From: Paramacrobiotus richtersi
Lineage: Eukaryota > Tardigrada > Eutardigrada > Parachela > Macrobiotidae
Assembly (NCBI GenBank): GCA_034698045.1
Contig: JAQGAU010000233.1
Span: 1-33,590, forward strand
Length of the DNA: 33,590 bases
Direction: 5' to 3'
Positions 1 to 9,152 of this stretch are shown here, piece after piece (position 1 is the stretch's first letter; each line of letters starts with the position of its first letter). The position numbers were made by a program, and so were the translations under genes. The notes beneath the pieces are model-generated. The model searched no databases. It saw only the letters and a program-made list of their open reading frames with translations, and was not told the origin of the DNA.

Positions 1-55
1 GTGATTGCGCCACAGCCGGATGCTGCGCGCACAATTCGTTTTCACTTTCGTCCAT
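1..55 (-). CDS. Possible 5' end of a gene cut by the window edge
   Basis: On the minus strand an ATG at 55-53 opens a frame that runs to base 1 without a stop (18 codons, starting MDESENELCAQHP). The context before the ATG (ACCAAC) is a fair animal start context. Nothing about function can be read from so short a piece, and an open frame of this length could be chance. If real, the gene lies almost wholly to the left of the window. Confidence 0.2.
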   Translation of the reverse strand, partial: MDESENELCAQHPAVAQS

Positions 56-778
56 GTTGGTCCTTTGACAACCAAAAGCAATAGCGTACCAAGTTTTATT
101 GATTCAGACCACGCGCACAAAAAATTCAAACCCATACATACTGAAACTACAGGTCACTCGCCTTAACGCGAAAACTTTGACCTACTGAGTTTTCGCGCTG
201 TAAAATTAGAATGACAGTTGTTCCAAAAGTGGTTGCAGAAATCGTATCAGTCCTTAAAGTTTTACATTTCTAACTAACTCTGCTACAGTTTCAATAACGC
301 AAAAAGTCAGAAAAGAGATAAACTGCAGCACACTCGCCATCGCAGCTTTAAGCTGTCATTAATTACTGTTTATGCTTACCGCGTGCTGTCCGGTCGGATA
401 ACGTGTTACCCAGTATCGGTCCCGCAGAGTAAACCAGGCAACAATAGTTCTTGACACCTACAAAGGACACGTAACGCTTACGACTTTTTCAGGGTAGGGC
501 AGTTTCTGTTGCGGGTTTATGTCCCTTTATTCGATCAAGAAACTGACATCGGATTCTTAATCAGCGAACGCAATTTATGCGTCGATTACAATGCAGAGTT
601 AGAAATGATGTGTTCTCGAATGCGTGCTAATGATTTTAGATGTTTCTAATGTTCGAATTTTTCATAAACTTTAGATTGTCTCATGCGCGGGCTTTCAGAT
701 CGGGTTCAGTGTTACGTAACCTGGTAATCAACTGATTTCCAACAGCTAGCAATACAACATACACTAAACCCTGATAAA

Positions 779-1613
779 CTAAACCAAACCACTAGTAAAA
801 AAACGGCAGAGTACCTCTTGCGAACTACGTTCAGCCACCGTCACGAGAGCGAATACCATCCAAATGTAGAAGAAATTCTTCAAGACAACTGCTGTGGCAT
901 ATCCTGGAATAGCGAAACTATTGTAATTCTGCATGATGCTGGCGACAGTTTGGGCCACAGTCAAAATGGCGGCGAACAGAAGGGTCACAATCGTCCCTCC
1001 CAGACTGTGCTCCAGCTCATCGTAGAGAGCCAACAGCTGCCGATGATCCCCACGGAATCTTCTCACAATATCGAGCACCTCTTCGTCTGAAGCAGTCGCT
1101 AGGCCTTCTGTCACGGCGGCCAATGCGTGGTTCAAGCGTTTATTCGCCGCCCGAAATGACCGAAATATACATACTAATGTGGCAAAGCTAAGATAAAGGA
1201 TAAAACCGCTGCCCACCGTCAAGAAGGCCATGATACATTCATAGATTAAGCTAGAAGTTTGGAATAAAGCGTACGGCCGTCTGCGGGCGGCGGAGGTTGT
1301 CTACAATGGACAAGACAAAGGTCAACGACGAGGCGAATAGCGCGGCGCAACACCGAGGCACCTGCGATATTACGGCAGTGCGAGAGCGGAACAAGTCGTT
1401 CAGGGTGCGGTAAACAGCTAACTGCTGACCGCCGAAGTATGTGACCATGGCCAAACTGCAGAACGCGGTGGTGGATATTGTTTGCGTTTCCGTAAGGAAT
1501 ACCGCACACAATACGGGACTGTAATTGGAACATTTACTAGCTAAGTTAGCGGCGATGTTTTGGCTATAATCAGTCCAATCGGCCACTACAAAGAGTCCGA
1601 CCACACACAGCAA
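779..1613 (-). CDS. Multi-pass membrane protein, gustatory-receptor-like (3' part)
   Basis: Two adjacent minus-strand open frames look like successive parts of one polytopic membrane protein. The upstream part (1613-1251) carries hydrophobic segments around LLCVVGLFVVADW and LFASSLTFVLSIVDNL. The downstream part (about 1250-779) has LTVGSGFILYLSFATLVCIF, a charged loop rich in Arg/Glu/Asp (RRFRGDHRQLLALYDELEH) and two more membrane spans, ending FFTSGLV before TAG. The overall look, long helices with a cytoplasmic charged loop before the last spans, fits invertebrate gustatory-receptor-like proteins. The two frames are offset by one base at about 1250. A TAG that could be a splice acceptor sits exactly there (1252-1250), but no donor of matching phase gives a clean join unless a whole hydrophobic stretch is dropped. 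It is therefore either an unusual intron or a frameshifted pseudogene. The first exons are not identified; a hydrophobic exon near 2713-2850 may belong to it. Confidence 0.4.
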
Positions 1614-2180
1614 ACGTGCTTTCCCAAGCCGACGCGCAGAGTCGATATTTCAAATGTTTCTTATGAGTGATAGCATTCTCATTGCGTCGTTCGTACCGCA
1701 GTGCTGTAACAATCCGCGAAACACAAGTAGTTTTAAAAGGTTTGAGTTCACGTTTAGAAAGAGTATCGCAACTGGCAAAAGCACAGAGACTGAAAGCGAT
1801 ATAACGCAAAGTCGCGTCTGACAAACTTGGAAGATGGAAAGTGAGCGGTATCGTCAGGTCCGCATCAGCAGTAACGGCACAAACATATTTCCTGCCTTAG
1901 GGAAGGGCACAACATGATGAGCAGTTTTATGTTTCCGTTCTAATGATCTGGGACACCGCGATCTTGCCCGTACATATTGCCAAGAAATGAAATATGTTTT
2001 GCACGTACAGCAATAAAGCCGCTAAGGCGCTTACTGTACAGTCCAGATTTATGGTTATATGCAAATTCAGTCCTATCTGTCCCGTTGTTATGTGCAGGTT
2101 CTTTTGTCAAATGGCTGCGCCTACGTTGCAGTTATGTCATTCGGAAGTAATAATTGTGCTGACGCGCAGTTTCAGATCAA

Positions 2181-2225
2181 AAAAAAATATATATAAATAT
2201 ATACATAATATATACACATATATCT
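2181..2225. repeat. AT-rich simple repeat
   Basis: A run of A followed by TATATAAATATATACATAAT-type sequence up to the ATATATCT at the end of the tract. This is ordinary microsatellite-like DNA. Confidence 0.8.
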
Positions 2226-2411
2226 AGAATCTAGATCTATAAAAAGCGCGGCCGCCCCGTAACATCAAAATCTGACTAACCAGAAACTAAAACGGAAAAC
2301 CAATGTCATATTCGGATTCCCCATAGTCGACAACTGCGTCACATGACATTTTATTTTGAATATTTTAATCCGGCGTTAAACAAGCGATGAGAGTAGTTTA
2401 GCCGATTCCTG

Positions 2412-2428
2412 TTCAAGGTCACCTTGAA
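2412..2428. promoter_or_regulatory. 17-bp palindrome containing TCAAGGTCA
   Basis: TTCAAGGTCACCTTGAA has perfect 8-bp arms around a central C. It contains TCAAGGTCA, the extended half-site bound by monomeric nuclear receptors of the FTZ-F1 and ERR groups. The palindrome is seen directly; binding is inference. It lies about 0.8 kb upstream of the visible receptor-like exons (minus) and about 1.1 kb upstream of the kinase start (plus). Confidence 0.35.
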
Positions 2429-2712
2429 AGTCGCTATACTTCAAAGATACGTTTGCTGAGAAAATGAAGGTATAGACTAAACCAACTGACCAAAAAAACA
2501 TGAGCTAAACAGGTAAGTTTAAAACGCGACGGCAAGAAAGCAATTTAGTTTGCGCTTTAGAATTTTTGTTACAGTACAAACGCAAAAGCGGTTAAAGAAA
2601 CTGAGAATGACCCGAGTGAGATAAACTGAGAAACTTCTTAAAAAAATCTTGCATTATTTAAGGAAAATAATACATTCACTGATCAACGAGACTCTGGTTG
2701 AACAATGACCGC

Positions 2713-2850
2713 TTAGCCGACCAAAATCAACAGTAAAAAGCTTTCTCTGACTATGCTCGCCAAATCAAAAAACCAAAATACCGTAAATGAAAGTAGCAAC
2801 AAGTTCGCGAGCAAACCGAATATGGATCTCAAGAAACCCTGAGGCGGCAG
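2713..2850 (-). CDS. Candidate hydrophobic exon, possibly of the receptor-like gene
   Basis: The minus-strand frame reads LRSIFGLLANLLLLSFTVFW followed by FFDLASIVRESFLLLILVG and a stop. A CAG that could be a splice acceptor (CCTCAG) precedes the hydrophobic part. It is richer in GC than its flanks, as the coding parts of this window tend to be. It lies upstream of, and on the same strand as, the gustatory-receptor-like exons, so it could be an earlier exon. I found no strong donor, and AT-rich DNA readily gives hydrophobic frames by chance. Confidence 0.2.
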   Translation of the reverse strand: MPPQGFLRSIFGLLANLLLLSFTVFWFFDLASIVRESFLLLILVG

Positions 2851-3520
2851 CCGAAAGTGTTTCTTGTATATATATATATGGCTGCTGTAAACTACATTAA
2901 CGTTACATTTACAAACATTATGATAAACATCGCGGCTGTAGGTTCTTGTACAAACGGTTAGCATTTTATTGTGATGGGTAACTTGTAAGTTTGATCTAAC
3001 GTTAGTGGCAAAACATAGAACGACACCCGTGAGTTCGCTTAAAACTACATGTATAACTCCGTGCGTGCACATGCGAATGTTAGGCTTTTGCAGCCGGTAT
3101 CAGCTGCGCAGTGCACAATAAAACTGCACAAGTACACATTCATTGCGCCTGCAGGTTACGCACTGGTAGAATTATCTAGCGGCACAAAAGCAACTCGTGC
3201 TGCGACGTACTTAACACAAAAACCGGTACTTTGGGCCGCAGGGTTGCTGGTGCACGTTTCTCCTGGACTTTGCCTCGACATATCACAGCCGTGATTACCA
3301 ACAGACGTCAAACCCGACACGTTTCCACTGTTTGTAAAACATCTATGCGGATGCAACCCGGATGTTTGCATAGCCTTATCGCTGACTTTATCGCCTACAG
3401 TTTTACCAAGCGCTCGTACGTATAACAGAAACATCATAGCAGAAACTGCGTCTGCAGTTTTCTACAAGCTTGCATTCTCAAACATTTACTGTGCGAACTG
3501 TACAGAAATTAGGGTACACC

Positions 3521-5392
3521 ATGCATCCAGCGCGAATACCATTCCGTCTGATCCGACTGATTGATTCGTCGGGCGCGCAAGGAGAAGTCTTCCTGGCGGA
3601 ACGGACCGATGGCGTTCTTCCGCGCGAGATCGCCGTGAAAAAGGCCCATTTGGACCTGAACAGCGATGCGGCAAGAGAGCAGATCAAACTGCTTGACCGA
3701 GATTTGCAGAGCATTTTGCATTTGAACCATCCTAATCTGGTGCGGCATTTGGATCACCGTAATGCCGCGGAGACAACGACGGTTACGGTGCCGGCGTACC
3801 ATATCGTCATGGAGTATTGCGCTGGTAAGCAACAAGCGCTCAAATTTCGCACGATTATGCGTCAACCCCAAGCACTATATTAACAAGCAAAGCGCGCATT
3901 ATAAGTGGACATTGTACTTCGTTTTTGCTATTATTTCATTCAGATTTGGTAATTTGGCTGTTGGGGCGCCGTTTCAGGCGGATTCTACGCAGTGGCGCGT
4001 ATATAAATAAAGCAGGTCAAAAGTTTGCATAGTAAAATTCTTCTTGGACGGAAAAGTAACTGATAACGCCAAAAGGCATAAGAAACTGATATGAGTCGGT
4101 GAATCTTTGTTATATATTGACTAACAGTTACCACAATACTGACCAAAGTTTAAGAAAAGTGCAAAATTCAGTCTTTTTATGAAATGCGCTAGCGCACAGA
4201 CTGCTACGAGTACGTATTTTGAAACGTTATGTCCTAAAACATCCAGTGCGATCTGACTTAGCTCATTCGCCCGCGTCTCCATGTTCGGTATACCTCCTAA
4301 AATTGCGGCTGGTTTACTAAATATATACATGTTCCTGATGATTACGCACCTAGTTTTAAGCAACAACATTGCCAGTTTAATTAACAACAACAATACCTAA
4401 TGTATCTTTACAACAAGGAAATGCATAGTTGTTCTCGTCATGAAACACCAGAAAGTGCAGATTATATAAATGCAGCCGTTGTAATTCATAATTACCACCA
4501 ACAATTGACCTTTAGGTGGGACATTACACGCCGCAGCCAAGTTCCAGATCCCCGCTGCAGTCCTCCAGAAATGGACCCGCCAGATCGTGGACGGCGTCAT
4601 CTACCTCCACGACAACCAGGTCGTGCACCGTGACCTGAAAGGTGTCAACATCTTGCTGACCAGTACCGATTGGTCGACTTGCGTTATCAAGATCGCCGAT
4701 CTGGGCGCGATTAAACGTCTGCTGAGCAACGCCACCCAACCGAAAGAGGTCTCCCATGGGAAAGGCACCTGGGCGTTCATGTCGCCGGAGATGATCATGG
4801 GCGACCATTCGCCGTTTAATATTGGTCGCAAGACGGACATCTGGAGTCTGGGGTGTGTTGTCCTGGAGATGGTCAGCGGGTTTCCTCGGTTCGTCAAGGT
4901 AATCACAAAAGTTTGACCATCACCAAACCAGAGCCGAGAATGGACAAACCCTACGAAATCTTGCTTTATCGTACGGTTAGGCTTAAAGAATAGCGTCTAA
5001 TAATTATTCTCCAAAAAATAAAAACTCGCAGTTTCGGCGAGTTACACCCCAAAGCTTCGTTTTGGCCGACCTGTCCTGCTGATAACTGAACTATTCACGG
5101 TGAATAAGGAAATTTAAGAATGCTTCATCAAGAAGACTAACAATCGTCTAATTAGGTGGTGGACGGGAGGCAGGTGGATTTGAAGACAGACTTGGCGGCC
5201 ATGTATTACATCGGTAATGGCGGCTCGCCGATTGTCCCAGACGGAATTCCGGCAGAACTGCGTAGCTTCGTGGCAGAATGTCTGCGAAGGGAGCCGATGG
5301 CTCGCCCACTAGCCACTGACCTGCCGTTGCGGCCGTTTCTAAACATGGCAAGCGTGTCGCAGTGGCCTGACCCGCGCCCCTCTCGACCATAG
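3521..5392 (+). CDS. Protein kinase, Ste11/MEKK-like (3 exons)
   Basis: Predicted exons are 3521-3824, 4516-4898 and 5156-5392, giving 307 residues. All junctions are GT-AG, and the codon phases agree (phase 1, then 0). The join at 3824/4516 restores the hinge EYCAGGTLHAAAKFQIP, which supports it strongly. It is almost only a kinase domain: a glycine loop IDSSGAQGEV (first Gly replaced by Ser), the VAIK-type lysine K40 in IAVKK, an Asp where the helix-C Glu is expected, catalytic HRDLKGVN (H139-D141), DLG in place of DFG (D163), and SPE in place of APE. HRDLKGVN and the WSLGCVVLEM stretch resemble MAP3K/Ste11 kinases. K, HRD and the DLG aspartate are all present, so it may be active. No regulatory domain is attached, so its pathway is unknown. 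ATG 3521 is the first ATG in frame. No close AATAAA follows the stop. Confidence 0.85.
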
Positions 5393-6288
5393 AACTGATT
5401 TATCGGTCTGGTAATACATATGTAAGTTTGATAAGGGGACCGTGCGGCTTTGTGCTATTGTTTTGAAATTTAAGTCCAGACAATGCGTTTATACCGTGTG
5501 TTTATGTGGTGAAGAAAACAAGGTCATGCAACTACGAAGGACATCGGCAACGTAAATGTGATTGACCTTCTTTCGCATCTGCATCAGGAAGTACGGTGTT
5601 TTTATAATAGGGTATCTTTCTACAGTCCGTGTTGTAGTTCAGCAACTGCAAGCGTACTTGTGCACCGTTATTAAACATACTCTGATCAACTGTGGTCTGT
5701 GGATGCACGGTTTTTTACAAAACGAAACATTCTTGGAAAGATCAGAACCTCCTTTTCCGTCAGTTAGAGTCTTCTGTACTTTCTCTCCAAATCAAGAACT
5801 ACAAAATGTCCCGAAAGCCGTTTTTTGGTAACGAGCTTTGAATGGTTTTCTGGCGGAGTGCTACGCCAGCTGTTCATGCCACGAGAACATAATTCGACGA
5901 CACGGAAAGTTCGACTACTGTTGCGCTACTCTTGATTAGTTAGCCAAGGCAAGTGTCGTCAAAATTGCATGAATGGGACACACGACAAGATTTGTCCGTT
6001 TCCCGGGATCCAGTTCGATCAAATCCACCGCCGCCCATTGTTTTTACTTCTAATCCATATCAGCATTCTGCCGGGTTTTAAAAACCTGTAAAATATGTCG
6101 ATTTAAACACAGCGACAGCAGTATCGTTTATAATGACCACCTACAGTTCTTGCAAATAATGTCCCCAAGTGGCTGTATCCCGGCAAAAGTAGCGCTTCTC
6201 TGGAATTGCATTTTAAAGTACATGCTCCTGCGCGTTTCCAGGTCCGGATACTTTTCTTTTGTGACTTACAAACGGTATATATATTTGA
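5393..6288. other. Gene-free stretch after the kinase
   Basis: The 3' flank of the kinase gene and intergenic DNA. Short open frames on both strands have no recognisable composition or splice context. I see nothing functional. Confidence 0.5.
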
Positions 6289-6669
6289 AGCCGGCAACTA
6301 AATATAAATAACAAGAGTTTACCGCCATTCAAACAACAAAACACCGAATGGGCAGTAGAAGTACTTGTTTGTACTAGGTGCCGTGCCGCGCTCTTACTTT
6401 TCCCTCCGTGGATCTCCAACGAAATACTCGAAGTTCTGCTTGTTGAGCAGATAAAGCGCACATTCAAAAATCCCTGCACGAAGTCCCACTGCATGCTGTA
6501 CAGACAGTACCAAGTACAGATTGTGGTGCGAAGTGTTGATGGTTTAAGCAGTAAACATCGGGTATCTAGTTGTCGGCAGCTTGCGTACAATGTAGACGAA
6601 TTACCATTATATCTATCAATATGGAAATACAGTCAAACACCTTTACTTGTTGTTTTCACGCTCTGTTAG
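6289..6669 (+). pseudogene. Probable relic of an F-box protein gene
   Basis: A frame of 126 codons is open from just after a TGA (6286-6288) to TAG at 6667-6669 without a good start codon. Two stretches resemble the intact F-box protein at 9153-11649. VEVLVCTRC recalls its VEVLLCAKP. FPPWISNEILEVL recalls its F-box LPPVILGEILDCL, and at the DNA level both share CGAAAT followed by T.GA and a run of further matches. Here the two motifs are only about 15 residues apart, against well over 100 in the intact protein, so a large piece would be missing. No splice sites or start are evident. I read it as a decayed, internally deleted paralogue. The similarity is short and was judged by eye. Confidence 0.3.
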
Positions 6670-6880
6670 AACGTTTACATTTCTTCTTTCCGTCAAGGTT
6701 GTCACTGGTACCGAAATGCCAGGCGCCACCCTGCATGTTACTTTGCGCGGGAACAATTAACTCCGACCCGTTGAGAATGCACGCGCCGATGCACGGCTCT
6801 GTTGTTGCTTTTCGTAGGAACGCGCCACAGTTTTGATAGGAAGGCAGAGAGACAATGATCACCTGATCATGCTCAATCCC

Positions 6881-6900
6881 TTTCGCTTCCCGAAGCGAAA
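6881..6900. repeat. Perfect hairpin, 9-bp arms
   Basis: TTTCGCTTC and GAAGCGAAA flank a two-base CC loop. Just before it (6856-6871) is a second small inverted repeat, ATGATC-ACCT-GATCAT. No gene ends nearby, so a role is not evident. Confidence 0.7.
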
Positions 6901-7265
6901 CAAATCAGCCTTATCCAACACTTTACCTAGATTCTCTGTATTAAAGTCTACCACCTAATAATGCTAATATCAATAGTTCCATATTTCGAAACACACAGTA
7001 AAATCTAAACGAGAAAGAACCAAATGCACGCCGTGGCACGAGCGTAATGTAGCTGCGCCCCGGTGGCACGGCCAAGCCACGATCCGCTCGATATTAGGGA
7101 ACACTCAATTCATCTACAGCCAGAAATGACTGATGTAATATGATACAGACTCAGTTCTACGTGGAACTCTACTTGTGCAGAAATATCATTACAAATTCAA
7201 ATATTCACGTCACGTTTTGTAAATTGTACGCAGCCTAGCACAGGAGCCTTCGAGTAAATTATTTA

Positions 7266-7454
7266 CTACTGTTTTCTTGATAGCACTATGCACGATGCTT
7301 CCACTCCTGTTCTTAAAACAGCCCAGCTAGACCCATCAGCCAACCAGAAACGGCGTCCATCGATCGCTGCACCCACGGGACCTTCAGATTGCATGAACAG
7401 TAAAACGTCACTCAGTACGAAGATAAATGTGCCCGGACCGAGATGAACTTTCAT
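7266..7454 (-). other. Coding-like fragment, function unknown
   Basis: The minus strand has an ATG-started frame of 62 codons (MKVHLGPGTFIFVLSDVLLF at the start). The plus strand over the same bases is also open from ATG 7287 for 52 codons, preceded by TTGATAG that could be an acceptor. The base composition is closer to the exons of this window than to the flanks. I recognise no family in either direction. It may be an isolated exon, a relic or chance. Confidence 0.2.
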
Positions 7455-7791
7455 TGACTAGTGTCCAACTGTCTCCGACAAAGCATCATGCTGCACATCG
7501 ATCCTTCCTTTTGAGATCATTTGCTCCAGAAACATCATCCTTTTACACTCAGGAAAGTTATCTGTGACTGTCACTGAGCATATAAGATAAGAATCAAGAT
7601 ACTCGTTGGTGCGTAGTGCGTACAGTTAGATGCTTCTGCCACGGTCTGTTCCCATAGTACGGCATAACGTGACATACTATGACCACACATCAGAGGCGAT
7701 ATTAGCCCCGGGGAAATTTCAGTGGCTGTGAAGTACTTAATTTGGGTGCTGTTGCACTATTGTACTGCCAATTGTTAAACTAAGTAAACTA

Positions 7792-7812
7792 CGTAAATTT
7801 CTGAAATTTACG
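7792..7812. repeat. 21-bp palindrome CGTAAATTTC-T-GAAATTTACG
   Basis: Perfect 10-bp arms around one base. It lies in intergenic DNA with no gene nearby. Confidence 0.7.
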
Positions 7813-8896
7813 GGACTTGAGGACTCGGCACTAAGCGAATTGTCGACAAAATCGGAAGTGATATCATCACCGTCACATGAGAACCGCGTTCTAAAGAATT
7901 TTACGACAAAAGTTGTCGATGTTAATGAAAAAGGGAAATGCCCTTTGTGTTATCGGTACGGTACCGGATTCTGTCGGTCTAGATAAGATCTTCCTACTTT
8001 AACCGTTTTCTGTTGTTTTTTGTATGCCGGAATGCGTGTTTTTCACATACTATGTATAATATGGTACGACGAGTGGTGCCCACTGTTGATAGGTGCCTAA
8101 TTTTGATAACAGAGTGGTAAACTGCGGGTGATTTTTTATAAACGCTAGATGTTAGATAGATTTGCTGATCATCACATAAGGAGTCCGTAGCGCAACTTTT
8201 TACGCACGGTTAGCGAAATAATGGCGAGCTACCAGGGCTTGTCAAAGTTAGGTACCTATCAACCGTGGGCACACGGCTCATTGAAATTGTTATTTAGTTT
8301 TACCGCTAATTATTTCAGAGAACTGGTAGCCCGCTTTCGTAAATTCCTCGGAAGGATGAGAAAAGTAAAGGTCATACATAACTTTTCTATACAACGGTTT
8401 ACAACCCTTGGTTCCTTCTACATGAGAACGGCTGGGGAGCCTGCACCCAGTCAGAGCATCGACTTATAGTAAGACGAACTACCGAACCGATTCAACGGAC
8501 GATATTGCTCCAAATTATTGAGGCCCTAAACCACCCAAACATCAGCTCAATGGAGGGGATCTTCTGCCTCTTAATCGTCATGGTCAAACCTGATCGGGCA
8601 ACGATATCAGGAGTATCATAGTTCGTTACAGGCAATTTCACTTCGGCATATCGTACACTGTTTTATTATATGTTAAACGTACACGTTCTTCTGCTGATTG
8701 TCACCTACATGTGGCCAGATTTCCATAAGTACTTGTGCTTATTGATCCAGGATCACTGATCCGGATCGAAAGGGTGATCGTGCACTTGTGGAAACAGCCG
8801 ATTGCGCCATCAATGGACTTGTTTTTACTCAGCTATAATCTGTGCGCGAATTTCTTGCAAGCATCGTCACGGTTCAGTATTACTTTGGCATGTAGA

Positions 8897-8951
8897 TTAT
8901 TACGTTCCCTATATATACGTTATTACGTTCCCCCTCTATATTATTACGTTC
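8897..8951. repeat. Three spaced copies of TTATTACGTTC
   Basis: Exact 11-bp copies start at 8897, 8920 and 8941 (spacing 23 and 21), separated by short pyrimidine/AT-rich sequence. They lie about 200 bp upstream of the F-box gene start and could be a small minisatellite or a set of binding sites. Confidence 0.7.
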
Positions 8952-9152
8952 TGAGAGATAACAGCTAGAGGGATATTTTTAACTTATTCTAATTTAGCTA
9001 GCAAGCTTAACTATATCAACTATTTTATTCGCATTTTCATTTTCATTTTAACTTATTTATTTATTTTCAAGCAGACACCCCGATTCCGGGACTCGAATCT
9101 GTTTAACTCTTGCTTGGATTATTGCTTTTATTATTGGTTTAATTCTGCTAAA

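Larger units (their letters stand above)
1614..3520. other. Largely non-coding stretch between the receptor-like gene and the kinase
   Basis: About 1.9 kb with no convincing complete gene. It contains an AT dinucleotide-rich tract, a 17-bp palindrome with a nuclear-receptor-like half-site, and one hydrophobic minus-strand open frame, each listed separately. The part just before 3521 should hold the kinase promoter and 5' leader, but I see no clear core element. Confidence 0.5.
6670..9152. other. Gene-free stretch before the F-box gene
   Basis: About 2.5 kb with inverted repeats, one small tandem repeat, and a few short open frames (for example 8221-8469 plus) that show no family resemblance. 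One region (7266-7454) is unusually open on both strands and is listed separately. The promoter and 5' leader of the F-box gene must lie at the right end; the T-rich and A/T-rich run at 9020-9070 is just upstream of it. Confidence 0.45.

Noticed and set aside
6856-6900. Hairpins resembling a terminator or histone-type 3' end
   Set aside because: The sequence does not match the histone stem-loop and no gene ends here; bacterial-type terminators are not expected in this genome.
9085-9105. tRNA-like T-loop (GATTCGAGTCCC on the minus strand)
   Set aside because: The bases around it do not form a T-stem, and no D-arm, A-box or acceptor stem can be placed.
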